From JAAYAY01 sp964563135 (lineage in GTDB: Bacteria; Planctomycetota; Planctomycetia; Pirellulales; Thermoguttaceae): DNA of 64,000 nt. Below the pieces are notes generated by a model. That model did no database searches, was not told the DNA's origin, and saw nothing but the letters and a program-made list of their open reading frames with translations. Location of the stretch: assembly GCA_964563135.1 (NCBI GenBank), contig CAZLWV010000013.1:1-64000 (forward strand), given 5' to 3'. The translations under genes and the position numbers were made by a program. Below are positions 36,901 through 45,744 of this stretch, piece by piece (position 1 is the first letter of the stretch; each line of letters opens with the position of its first letter).

Positions 36901-37241
36901 GGTGTCGGCTGTGGCGACGAGTCGTGGCCGGCGATCTGGCGCGGTGTGCTCTTGTCCGCCCGCTGCACAGTGGAGAGGACGTGGCCCAGGGCGGCTCCCA
37001 AGGTGAGAAGGACTGTGGCGGCGACCGCCCAGGTGATCGCCCGCTGCGCTGGGTGAGTGCGGCGGTCGACGAGCTGGTTTCGTCGATGCGCAGCCTCGGC
37101 CATCATCGCCCGAGTCACGCGCTCGGTGAAGGCTGAGTCCGGTTGTTCGGGGCGGTAGGAATTGACGAGGAGACGCTGGACGTTGGTTTCGCCGACGTTT
37201 TCGGGTTCATCGCGGTCAGGTTGAGGAGTATTCTCGCTCAT
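30934..37241 (-). CDS. Giant FecR-VIT-vWA-STN-TPR protein, one gene with a 1-nt frameshift
   Basis: Two overlapping frames meet near 35738-35752, a GGGGCCCGGG tract. Adding one base gives a 2,102-residue protein joining TAAS-PGP to RFVSAEHES. Predicted order: N-terminal anti-sigma-like segment with one membrane helix (WAVAATVLLTLGAALGHVL), FecR domain (about 140-290), VIT domain (about 300-440), a vWA-like domain with a degenerate MIDAS (YEASADRD), and a secretin-tail-like insert (PMLGTLPYVNRLFG, then VTPRIIIQEEEEERLGI). An STN-like domain (FADQPLSDVVEFWGNYHHIDI... GVSLRSALRLILGQVNLTYVV) and a long TPR-rich C-terminus follow. The ECF sigma factor gene lies 140 nt upstream on the same strand, so this is its probable membrane partner. 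Whether the indel is a sequencing error or decay is open. Confidence 0.8.
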
Positions 37242-37381
37242 GGCTGGAAACCCATGGTTGGAGGACAGACAAGGGCGTGCAAATGCACGTCAGAGTGACC
37301 GGACGGTCTGGCAAGGGGGCAATGGAATGGAGGATTGCTTGGATGTTCAGAGTCCCGCCCGGCAGGCAGGACCCACTTTGA

Positions 37382-37972
37382 TCACGCTTCGCCGAGTGCG
37401 GCAAAGGTGGCGCGGAAGGCTTTTCTGGCTCGGGTGAGCTGGCTTTCGACGGCTTTTTCGGACATCCGCCAGGCGGCGGCGATATCTCTTATGCTCTTGC
37501 CGGCTACGTATTTCGCTTCGAGGGCTTCGCGGTATTTGGCCGGCAACTGGGCCATGGTGGCGTTGACCATGTCGCGAGTTTCTTCACGATCGAGCACATC
37601 GGAGGCGATGGGTTCGGACTCGATACGTGAGTAGATGGTGCGGAGATCTTCGTCGAGTCTGTCCCAGAGTGTCTGGAAGTTGAGGGCCTCTCCTTCGTTT
37701 CCCAGCGCGCGGCGAATCTCGTTTCGCGCCAGGCCGGTCAGCCAGCTCAAGATGTTTCCCTTGGCACGTGCCGGATCGTACTTCTCCAAGTCGCGGATGG
37801 CCCTGATGAGCGTTTCCTGGACCACTTCCTCGGTCAGATGGGAATTGGCGCCGAGCCGGTGGAAGCAGAATCGGTAGAGCGGTCCGATCGTTGCCGCAGC
37901 CAGGGCTTCGACGGCCAGCTGCTCCCCGCGGAGTGCCCGGCGATGCCAGCGCTGGTCAAAGTATTCGGGCAA
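37382..37972 (-). CDS. ECF-type RNA polymerase sigma factor
   Basis: The protein has 196 residues; the start is TTG with GGAG about 8 nt upstream. Sigma-70 region 2 reads GPLYRFCFHRLGANSHLTEEVVQETLIRAI, with the -10 recognition helix, then ILSWLTGLARNEIRR. Region 4 is LPAKYREALEAKYVAGKSIRDIAAAWRMSEKAVESQLTRARKAF, with a clear HTH. Such factors switch on a small regulon when a membrane partner releases them. The next gene downstream encodes the giant FecR-type protein, which replaces a small anti-sigma factor. Other members pair similarly in planctomycetes. Confidence 0.93.
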   Translation of the reverse strand: MPEYFDQRWHRRALRGEQLAVEALAAATIGPLYRFCFHRLGANSHLTEEVVQETLIRAIRDLEKYDPARAKGNILSWLTGLARNEIRRALGNEGEALNFQTLWDRLDEDLRTIYSRIESEPIASDVLDREETRDMVNATMAQLPAKYREALEAKYVAGKSIRDIAAAWRMSEKAVESQLTRARKAFRATFAALGEA

Positions 37973-38256
37973 GGCAGCAGCTCCGTGGGGTTGTCAGAAC
38001 GCGAGGAACTTGTGGCTCAGCGTGATTCCGCTCCGACCAACAGCTTACCTGCTTATGTCAGGAATTGGGCGAGATCCTTCGGCGGCGAGCAGCGGAAAAG
38101 GTGGAATCCACTGGCCGTACTCTCCAGGTTCCGGGTTTCTGCCGGACTGGCTCAGGCTTCGAGTCTTCATGGTCGCCGGTGGAGCAAACCCGACAATCGC
38201 CAGATCCGGCAGAGTCTTGTCGGGATACAGATTCTCCCCTTGTTTGCCGATGAAAG

Positions 38257-39075
38257 ATGATGAGGCGTTCTCTCAAGGCGTTTCAGGCTGCGCGCACAAT
38301 GATCCAACCCCTTCTGCTGCAAGCATTTGCGAGCACACCCGTGCGAACAGACGCCCTCCAAAGGGTGTCGTCGTCCGGCGTGTGCGCCAATTGCGGCCAG
38401 ACGGCGTGCCAGTGTGCATCGATGGCCGAGGTGGCTGGTTCCAGCCAGCCGGTCGACCAGTTGGAACTGTCCGCCGAGGGCCTGGCAGCCGCGGAGGCGG
38501 AAAAGGACTCCGTGGTTGAGCCCGCGACATCAGGCGACAAGGCGCACGAGGCCGACTCGGCTGCGGCTTCGCAGGGGCCTCCTGAAGGAACAGGGAGCGA
38601 GGCAAACCAGAGGGGTCCGGCGGGGAAGGTCGGCCAGTCAGAAACCGAGCTGACAGGCGAGGAACAGGCGGAACTCAGAGAACTGGCGAGCGCCGACCGA
38701 GAGGTTCGCGCCCACGAACAGGCCCACATGGCGACCGCGGGCCCCTATGCTCGGGGCGGACCGTCTTACCAGTATGAAGAGGGGCCCGACGGACGGCAAT
38801 ACGCGGTCGGCGGCGAGGTAGGCATCGACTCGTCGCCGGTGGCCGGCGATCCCGAGGCCAGCATCGACAAGGCCCAACAGGTTCGCGCGGCGGCGCTGGC
38901 TCCGGCGACACCTTCCGGCCAGGATATGCGGGTTGCGGCCGCTGCCGCACAGATGGCGGCCCAGGCCCGACTTGAGCTGGCCCAACAGAAGCGAGCTCAA
39001 GAGTCTGCGGCGGCCTCCTACGGAGCCTCGAGCGGAATGGACGCGATGGGGACGCTGCTGGACCTGGTGGCCTGA
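38257..39075 (+). CDS. SprA-family putative metalloprotease
   Basis: The protein has 272 residues. The start is uncertain (38257, 38260 or 38299), with no strong ribosome binding site at any. The N-terminal part (1-135) is disordered and rich in Ala, Glu, Gly and Ser, with an early CANCGQTACQCA cysteine motif (about 43-54). The SprA-like domain (about 140-265) has ELRELASADREVRAHEQAHMATAGPYA with the HEQAH zinc-type motif, then GGPSYQYEEGPDGRQYAVGGEVGID. This matches the family called putative metalloprotease CJM1_0395. Function is uncertain; no signal peptide is seen. It is divergent from the ECF gene and precedes a copy of the dispersed element. Confidence 0.8.
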   Translation: MMRRSLKAFQAARTMIQPLLLQAFASTPVRTDALQRVSSSGVCANCGQTACQCASMAEVAGSSQPVDQLELSAEGLAAAEAEKDSVVEPATSGDKAHEADSAAASQGPPEGTGSEANQRGPAGKVGQSETELTGEEQAELRELASADREVRAHEQAHMATAGPYARGGPSYQYEEGPDGRQYAVGGEVGIDSSPVAGDPEASIDKAQQVRAAALAPATPSGQDMRVAAAAAQMAAQARLELAQQKRAQESAAASYGASSGMDAMGTLLDLVA

Positions 39076-39081
39076 ACAGAC

Positions 39082-39170
39082 TGGCACGATTCCAGGAGAT
39101 CCAGGCTCCGCCACCTTTCGGGAAGCGGCCTGAAGGAGGTGACCCATTCCGGGAATCGCGCCACTCGATT
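39082..39170 (+). repeat. Dispersed structured element, copy C (diverged)
   Basis: The bases here align with copies A and B at about 75% (GGCACGATTCCAGGAGATCC..., CCCATTCCGGGAATCGCGC). The hairpin arms are less perfect. It lies a few bases after the SprA gene stop. The remainder of 39076-39403 shows no gene. Confidence 0.7.
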
Positions 39171-39403
39171 GGCAGTGGCTGGGCCGCCAGCCAGTACTAG
39201 CCGCTGGACCACAAGCCATCCAGAGATTTTGGCCTTTGAAGAAGCACGGTCTTTTGGACGGATGGGGGGTGTCGGGAATCTGTGCCGGAAGGGCATGGGA
39301 TTCATGGCAAGGCACGCGCCCTGGCGCCGATTTCGGATGAGAGGGCCGTGCTGTCGGCACGTTGCCGCAACCGTTTCAGCCAAACATTCGGAGAGCGCTT
39401 GCG

Positions 39404-40003
39404 ATGAGAAAGAGCATGTCACTGGCAGTGCTTGTCCTGGCCGTAGCGGCAACCGCAGGATCGGCCCGTGAACCGGTTGCCACGGCAAAGGTTTACCTGC
39501 CACGGAAGGCCGTGGTGGATGGGTATCTTCGAGCGGAACAAGCCCGGCTGCACGCGATCGATCGGCAACGGCAGGCCATCGACCTGATGACGTGGTATGG
39601 TACGTACGCACCGCGGTATTACGAGGTTCCGCCCAGCTATCTTGCTGGACGCGGCCAATGGCGGTATGAGCGAAAACTTGCCAGGAGCCCGTACGCGGTG
39701 GCGTTTCCCAGCGCGCCCGGCTATGCGTATCCGGGAGGAGGGAGGGTCGTACCCATGCTTCCCTATCTCGACCCGAGTCCGCCGCCGGTCGAACAACCCC
39801 TTGGACACAGGAAGACCTGGACGGGACCGAACGGCTACGTGTACGAGCCGCTCTACGCGTCGGACTTGACCAGCAACGAGGGGACGGATTCCTTGGGGGA
39901 GGCTGCAGAGACGGCCGCACCCGCGCCGGTTCCCGCCGGTGCGGAGACGATTCCCACTCCGCCCTCGCTGCCGGAGGCGATTCCGACGCCGAGACCCGAA
40001 TAG
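39404..40003 (+). CDS. Exported hypothetical protein, Pro-rich
   Basis: The protein has 199 residues; the ATG at 39404 has GGAGAG 8 nt upstream and starts a clear signal peptide (MRKSMSLAVLVLAVAATAGSA). A coiled-coil-like segment (YLRAEQARLHAIDRQRQAIDLM, about 45-65) is followed by an aromatic region (YAPRYYEVPPSYL) and a Pro-rich C-terminus (about 165-199, PTPPSLPEAIPTPRPE). I do not recognise a family; planctomycetes have many exported proteins with similar layout. No operon partner is close. Confidence 0.75.
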   Translation: MRKSMSLAVLVLAVAATAGSAREPVATAKVYLPRKAVVDGYLRAEQARLHAIDRQRQAIDLMTWYGTYAPRYYEVPPSYLAGRGQWRYERKLARSPYAVAFPSAPGYAYPGGGRVVPMLPYLDPSPPPVEQPLGHRKTWTGPNGYVYEPLYASDLTSNEGTDSLGEAAETAAPAPVPAGAETIPTPPSLPEAIPTPRPE

Positions 40004-40237
40004 GGGGCTCGCGTGCCGAAGAGCACGTTTTCCGGCCCAGTCAGAATCGGCCGGTCAAGGCGGCTCGTGGTGGTTGAGCAAGGGCTTTGAACGGAGTGGG
40101 GAAAGACGCCCGCAGACTCCTGGCAGGCAGATGGGCTTCCCGCAATCGGCGCGACAACCCGGGGTTGGCTTGGACGGATCTCAACCGCTCGCCCCGCGAG
40201 CTGTCTGGACCTGGATGCGGGAGGGCTTGCTGACACA

Positions 40238-41857
40238 TCAACGCAAGTACATGAATGCGTTGGAGTACAGCGGAAGGTGGCGGTAGTAGACTTCGAGCAT
40301 GTAGATCGAAAGACAAGTCACGTAGAGCCGGCCGCCGTAGTCGCCCCATGCATCGTCGATCGGCTTGTGGGGGTCCCAGCTCCCTTTTTCCGGGCCTTTC
40401 TGCACCTGGGCCTTGGGAACCTCCTGGCACATGACCTTGTTCCACTTCTGCCAGGACTCGCCTTCCATGTGGTGCATGACCTGGGCGGCGTAGTACCAGT
40501 AGTAGACGTCGCGATCCTTGGTGTAGCTCAGTTGGTTCTCGGGCTCCAGCAGCCACTCGACGCCCCCGAGAAGGGCCGGATTATTGCGTTTCCAGCCCAG
40601 GTACTGGCGGCAGAGAAGCCCTTCTGCGGTCATGGCTCGGGTCGGATCGTTGCCCATTTCGTAGGGATAGCGGCTGCCGCCTTTCTGGCCCATCTTGTCG
40701 AGATAACCGCGGATATTATCCAGTGTCTTGGCGGGTACCTCGAGGCCAGCCATGCGAGCGCTCTGGAGCCCCATGAGGATCCAGCCGGTCACCGACATGT
40801 CGCTCCGGGTGTAGGGATTGTACTTCCAGCCGCCGGGAGGGGCCTGGGTTTTCACGCAGTAGTCGACGGCCTTTTCGGCGGGTTCCTTGTAGGCGGCGCG
40901 GAGATCCGGATCGGTGGTCATGGCGTAGAGTTCGCAGATGGCAATTGTGGCCTGCCCGTGAGTGTAGAAACGGTGCTCGTAATTGCCCTCGCGGAAGAAA
41001 CAGCCGTCACCGTCCTGCTGCTTGAGGAGATAGTACCAGCCGCGTTTGACGACGTCTTTGAAGTCGCCCTTCTCAACCGTGTTGCCGTCTCCCTGAAATG
41101 CGAGGAGAGCCATCGCGGTGGCCGCCTCGCGGTTCTCGCTGCGGGCACCGTCTTCGTAGGGGCCAATGAGGCTCCAGGAACCGTCCTTCTGCTGGTTTCG
41201 GGCGAGCCACTTGAGGCCGTCCACCACAGCGGCTTCCGTCAGTTTGTTGCCGCCATAGAGGGCCAGAAGGGCTCCCTTGGAGCCCGGATCGCGGCCGGTG
41301 AGCAGGTGGCCGATATTGGCCGAAACGGCGTCGCTGGCCATGGTTGTGCCGGTCATCATGGCGGCAGGGTCGATGGGCATGGGAGCCGACTCAGGATCGA
41401 GGGATGGCAGATCGCCCAAGGCGATCTCCGGCTTCTCGACTTTCTCCAGATCGGTGCCGGCAATTGGCGAATCGTATATGAGCTGGTCGCCAAGCCTGTC
41501 TGAATCGGCGAAGCTCGCCTCGAGGTCAACCTGGTTGCGGAGGACCTGCGGGAGGAGGAGAATTGCCAAAACGATCATCACGACCGTATGGACCAGGGCA
41601 CTGATGAGCCAAGGCGGAGCGTTCTTCAGCGCGATCTCCGCGACGCCTTCCTGAGGTTCCCCCGGCGACGGCTCCTCGACCGGTTTGGCAGGAACGGCCC
41701 CCACGGCTGGGCGCGGCGCCTGCTGCTGGTGGAGGGGGCGGATTATCGGTTGGCCGGCAGACGGAGCAGGTGTCGGCCGAGCTGTTGGAATGGAGAGGCC
41801 TTGCAGGCCCGCCTGCGTCGCATCACCACCCATTTTAGCGGGTTCAGAAGGGGCCAC
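40238..41857 (-). CDS. Squalene-cyclase-like toroid (prenyltransferase/terpenoid fold) membrane protein
   Basis: The protein has 539 residues from GTG 41857, which has AAGAGG 7 nt upstream (frame open to TTG 41887). A Pro-rich cytoplasmic tail (about 1-75) precedes one membrane helix (ALVHTVVMIVLAILLLPQVL, about 90-110). The large C-terminal domain (about 210-539) has alpha/alpha toroid repeats with KWLARNQQKDGSWSL, YLLKQQDGDGCFF, CVKTQAPPGGWKYNPY and GRLYVTCLSIYMLEVYYRHLPLY. The QxxxxxW-type pattern resembles squalene-hopene cyclase, but there is no DXDD acid motif visible, so hopanoid synthesis is not implied. Many planctomycetes carry such tethered proteins. The function is unknown. Confidence 0.85.
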   Translation of the reverse strand: MAPSEPAKMGGDATQAGLQGLSIPTARPTPAPSAGQPIIRPLHQQQAPRPAVGAVPAKPVEEPSPGEPQEGVAEIALKNAPPWLISALVHTVVMIVLAILLLPQVLRNQVDLEASFADSDRLGDQLIYDSPIAGTDLEKVEKPEIALGDLPSLDPESAPMPIDPAAMMTGTTMASDAVSANIGHLLTGRDPGSKGALLALYGGNKLTEAAVVDGLKWLARNQQKDGSWSLIGPYEDGARSENREAATAMALLAFQGDGNTVEKGDFKDVVKRGWYYLLKQQDGDGCFFREGNYEHRFYTHGQATIAICELYAMTTDPDLRAAYKEPAEKAVDYCVKTQAPPGGWKYNPYTRSDMSVTGWILMGLQSARMAGLEVPAKTLDNIRGYLDKMGQKGGSRYPYEMGNDPTRAMTAEGLLCRQYLGWKRNNPALLGGVEWLLEPENQLSYTKDRDVYYWYYAAQVMHHMEGESWQKWNKVMCQEVPKAQVQKGPEKGSWDPHKPIDDAWGDYGGRLYVTCLSIYMLEVYYRHLPLYSNAFMYLR

Positions 41858-42239
41858 GATGCTGCCTCTTGGCTGGAGTGGATGCAAGTGTCCCTGGTTG
41901 GCGATTCACGATGTTATGTGTGCGGCAGTGGTTCAGCACCGCCCGAAGGAAGGGAAGAGACGAGAAATGCTGAAACGCCGCTCAGCCGGGATTATAGCAG
42001 TCCCACTTCAAATCTACCAGGAACGTGCATGGTGCACAACGAAAAAGTCGTTGCCGTGCAAGGCTTTGCGGCAGACGTTTGCAGTGGATTGCAGGGCTGT
42101 AGGGATGGTAAGGCAGCAGGGGGAAGGCGGTTGGAGAAGGAAAATCTGTGATGTGGGCCTCGACGCCGGCCGAAAAGATGTTAGATTGAAGGACTTCCGT
42201 CGGAGGGCCCGCGAAGCTGGTCCGTCGCGGAAACCATGA
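41858..42239. other. Non-coding stretch before the initiator tRNA
   Basis: No reading frame with a credible start or family match is visible. A 6-bp hairpin, CAACGA-AAAAG-TCGTTG (42037-42053), is the only clear structure. The stretch holds upstream sequences of the toroid gene and the tRNA. Confidence 0.6.
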
Positions 42240-42611
<372 letters not shown>

Positions 42612-42671
42612 GCGGGGGGGACTGGCCAGAGAGGCGGCAAAGGGGCAGGGCGAAGCCGCCGGGCTGGGCTG

Positions 42672-43022
42672 TTACCAATCGCCCAGGTATTCCAGACGGT
42701 CGCGGAGCGCCTCGGCCGAGAGCGTGCCGGCCAAGTGGAGAGTGCGCCGCAGCAAGTCGCCGATGGGGCGTTGGCTCGATACGACGATTCCCGCATGACG
42801 CCGGCCTTGCCCGATCCAGGTCGCGTGCAAGGCCGCGAAGTGCGCTACGTTGAACGTCAGCAGTACGCGGCCTTGGCTGGCCGCATAGAGAAGCTGCGAT
42901 TCGTCCGATTCGCCCCGCCGGCCGAGTTCGGGTGTACTGACGGCATCCAGGCCAGCTTTCCGCAGGGCGGGAGCGACGGCCGCGCAGACGTCTTCGTCGG
43001 TGAGAAGTCGCGGGGCACTCAT
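42672..43022 (-). CDS. DUF5615 (PIN-like) toxin
   Basis: The protein has 116 residues. DUF5615 is a PIN-fold-like family: LLTDEDVCAAVAPALRKAG at the start, then DESQLLYAASQGRVLLTFNVAHFAAL, with acidic residues suited to a nuclease site (Asp8, Asp10, Glu42/Asp43 region). Its ATG overlaps the stop of the DUF433 gene (ATGA at 43022-43019), a toxin-antitoxin arrangement. The target is presumably RNA, by analogy. It lies between two copies of integrase debris. Confidence 0.85.
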   Translation of the reverse strand: MSAPRLLTDEDVCAAVAPALRKAGLDAVSTPELGRRGESDESQLLYAASQGRVLLTFNVAHFAALHATWIGQGRRHAGIVVSSQRPIGDLLRRTLHLAGTLSAEALRDRLEYLGDW

Positions 43023-43303
43023 GGGGCCGCGGGGCCGCCGGCGTGCCGGGCCTTGACCGCCGTCTCATCGTCGGTCGCCACGTCGGCCTCGATTTCGTCC
43101 AGGTGGTCGTAGGCGAAGGCCAAGGCGTCGTGAACGTCGGCCGGCTTCAGCGCGGGATACTGCTGGAGGATCTCTTCGACGCCCATCCCCTGCCGGTAGC
43201 AACTCAGGATTGCCACGACCCGAATACGGGTCCCCACGACCACCGGTTGTCCGCCACAGCGGGTAGGGTCTTGCTCGATGTTGCGATAGTCCAGCTTGGG
43301 CAT
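43019..43303 (-). CDS. DUF433 antitoxin
   Basis: The protein has 94 residues from the ATG at 43303; a longer frame to 43363 adds a segment with no domain. DUF433 signature: IEQDPTRCGGQPVVVGTRIRVVAIL, then GMGVEEILQQYPALKPADVHDALAFAYDHLDEIE. It is a small winged-helix-type DNA-binding antitoxin, expected to repress the pair and bind the downstream DUF5615 toxin. The genes overlap by four bases. Confidence 0.87.
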   Translation of the reverse strand: MPKLDYRNIEQDPTRCGGQPVVVGTRIRVVAILSCYRQGMGVEEILQQYPALKPADVHDALAFAYDHLDEIEADVATDDETAVKARHAGGPAAP

Positions 43304-43503
43304 GGCACGGATTCCATAAGGTCGCACGGGGCAGTGGAATAGCCCTTTCGCCCATTCTACCACATGACGCTCTCCCAGTCGATTCCAGCCAAGGCGTCCG
43401 CCACCACCCGCGCAGGCCGAGGGGCCCGATTTCCCGAGGGATTAGCGCAGGTTCTGGAACAATCTTGGCCAGACTTCCAGTCCCGCCCGTTTCACTCGTG
43501 AGC

Positions 43504-43560
43504 CGGATTCTGTCACTTGCAGATCGTGCTAGAGGGCAATCGGCGGGCTGTTGCCGAGCG
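43504..43560 (-). pseudogene. Second copy of integrase-tail debris
   Basis: The frame gives LGNSPPIAL, a stop, then HDLQVTES. This copies the integrase segment at about 42491-42547, about 1.0 kb away in the same orientation, at roughly 80% identity. The toxin-antitoxin pair lies between the two copies. No other gene is present in 43364-43623. Confidence 0.65.
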
Positions 43561-43623
43561 CGGGCGGCCTCAGCTTCGTCGCTTGCCGGTCAGGAGTCTG
43601 CACCAGGCCCTGCCGTCCTGCCC

Positions 43624-45459
43624 TCACTCCGCGGCGGCGGCGGTCACGGACTCGATGAGCAGGCCGAACGGGTCAGCTTCCACTGCGGCACTCTGCACGT
43701 GCAAGTAGCTGATCCCGTTGCGAGTCGGGAAGACGCGGGGAAGATCGTGCCAGGCGCTCTGGCCAATGCGGAAACGAGCCTGGTCTTCGTCCCAGCGGAT
43801 CTCGAGGCTAGCCCAAGCGTCAGGCTCCAGGCAGGGGACATCGTTGATGCATCCCTTGGCGTCGAGCCGCAACACGTGTTGTGCGAAATGAGACACCACC
43901 GGGTCTACCGGGTTGAACCAGCGGTCAACGAGGCATATCTGCGAACCTTGTGAATCCTTGGGCATCCGCAGACGCAACTTGAGGCTGCCAGATTGCCAGG
44001 AGGGGAAATTCCATACAGCCCCTTCCGGCTCGGCGACGAGCCGCGGGTCGGGGTGACGAGCCACCTGGAGTACTTCGCGAGGCAGTCCGTCCGGGTGAGG
44101 AACCAAGGATGCGCCGGGGCGGCGATTGTAGGCGCAGTGCCCGCTCACGCCACGGAAGTTCCCGGCCACGCTCTTCAGATACTGCTGCACGGACCAGCCG
44201 CCGAGCCCGAAGGCGAAATTCTCTTCCCGGCGGTCTTCCAGCAGCCAGTCGGGATCGAAGATGATCAGCCGGCGGCAGAGGGCATGCTGGCCGAACGCGA
44301 GCAGGATCTTCCCCTCGGGCAGTTCCACGGCCTGCGACTGATGAATACTCTTGTCGAGAGAGTCGGCGTTGCCGCCCGAGGTACGAAAATCGCCGTCGTT
44401 GCGGCGATCGTTGAGGTACAGTTCGCGAAACCCGCGCCATGTCTTGCCGTCATCGGCCGAGATGGCGGCGTGGATCACATCGCGATTGGTGAAGAAATCT
44501 TCGCTGCGCCCCTCGCGCTCCGATGCATTCAGCCCGGGCTGCGTATCGTGGTCCAATTCAGGAAGGGGCGACGAGTTGTTCCAGACCAGCAGCAGGCGCC
44601 CGTCGCTCATGCCGAACAGCAGCGGCATGGTGATCGTGGCATAGAACCGGGATGCGGCGGGCGGGGTCCACGAGTCGCCGCCATCGGCAGAAAACGATTC
44701 GTAATGGCAGTCCTGGGAGGTGCGGATCAGCATCCACAGCCGGCCGTCGGAGAATTCCACCACGGTCGGCTCACAACCATAGTTCTGCCAGCGAACGCCC
44801 TTGTGGGGCCACTCGACGCGGTGGGGAGGGGGGCTGGGCAGAAGCACCTCACGCCAGGTTGCACCGTCGTCGTCGGAGAGCAGGACCCCCGGCTGGGTCG
44901 GGCCGTTGATGCTGCATTGGATGGGCTGGACCCAGCGGTGCCGCCCGCGCAGCGGCAGAGGCAAGCGAGCCAGAAACCCTGCGTGGCGGCCGGCGAGACT
45001 CGGCGTGAACGGACCTTGAGGCCCCTGGATGGAACGAACTGCAACCAGCCCGACCCCTTCGACCGATTGAAGAACGGGCCATGCCGGCTCACCATGGCTG
45101 GGACGATTCGCCTTGCACAGAACCGTAAGGAAATCGCCCGACCACGGACTGCGCACCATGGCGCCGGCCGTCGCATCTTCCACAGGCACTTCTCGCCAAC
45201 TCAGACCGCAGTCAACGCTGGAGAGGTAGATGGGCTGGCTGGCATCGCCTTTGTTGCCGGTGCCATGCCGGAAACCGTAATGCCGGATCTCGCCATCGGG
45301 CATCACCATCAGGCCGCGGCACGCGTTCTCCGGCGGGACGCCGACCACCTGCGGGGCATGAATTCGCCGCAGGGCCTCGAGGATTGCCGGATCCGTCTCC
45401 GCCAACACGACCGAGTGGAAACTGATGGCCCAGAACAGGGCCGTGATGATCCATTTCAT
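43624..45459 (-). CDS. Exported sialidase-like (BNR/Asp-box) glycoside hydrolase
   Basis: The protein has 611 residues; the ATG at 45459 follows GAGGTGA by 5 nt and begins a signal peptide (WIITALFWAISFHSVVLAE). A six-bladed propeller is indicated by four Asp boxes of the S-x-D-x-G-x-T/S-W type: SVDCGLSW, SDDDGATW, SADGGDSW and SADDGKTW. GCEPTVVEFSDGRLWMLIRTSQD is typical of planctomycete exo-alpha-sialidase-like proteins, which may act on other sugars. A C-terminal beta domain (about 440-611) resembles a carbohydrate-binding module. A DUF2961 gene precedes it, suggesting a glycan-degrading set. Confidence 0.88.
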   Translation of the reverse strand: MKWIITALFWAISFHSVVLAETDPAILEALRRIHAPQVVGVPPENACRGLMVMPDGEIRHYGFRHGTGNKGDASQPIYLSSVDCGLSWREVPVEDATAGAMVRSPWSGDFLTVLCKANRPSHGEPAWPVLQSVEGVGLVAVRSIQGPQGPFTPSLAGRHAGFLARLPLPLRGRHRWVQPIQCSINGPTQPGVLLSDDDGATWREVLLPSPPPHRVEWPHKGVRWQNYGCEPTVVEFSDGRLWMLIRTSQDCHYESFSADGGDSWTPPAASRFYATITMPLLFGMSDGRLLLVWNNSSPLPELDHDTQPGLNASEREGRSEDFFTNRDVIHAAISADDGKTWRGFRELYLNDRRNDGDFRTSGGNADSLDKSIHQSQAVELPEGKILLAFGQHALCRRLIIFDPDWLLEDRREENFAFGLGGWSVQQYLKSVAGNFRGVSGHCAYNRRPGASLVPHPDGLPREVLQVARHPDPRLVAEPEGAVWNFPSWQSGSLKLRLRMPKDSQGSQICLVDRWFNPVDPVVSHFAQHVLRLDAKGCINDVPCLEPDAWASLEIRWDEDQARFRIGQSAWHDLPRVFPTRNGISYLHVQSAAVEADPFGLLIESVTAAAAE

Positions 45460-45744
45460 GACAGTCACCTCTTCACGAATCATGGAAAGCAACCATGGAT
45501 GAGATTCGCGACTTTCGCCTGCAACCACGGCCAGGGGCGATGGCCGGGGGTTGGTGCGGGGCAGTTCGACCGGAGTTGTGCCGGGGGTTCTGACGCGGAT
45601 CATAGCAAATTGGACGCGGGTACAGGTGCCGGTGGCGATGGAGGCATCGAAGCAGCAAACGGCAATCCGCCCTTCATCAGCGTCTGGCGCGTTGAGACGC
45701 ACCCTGACCGGCCGAGGAATCTCGCGGAAAGCCCGAACCGTTGA

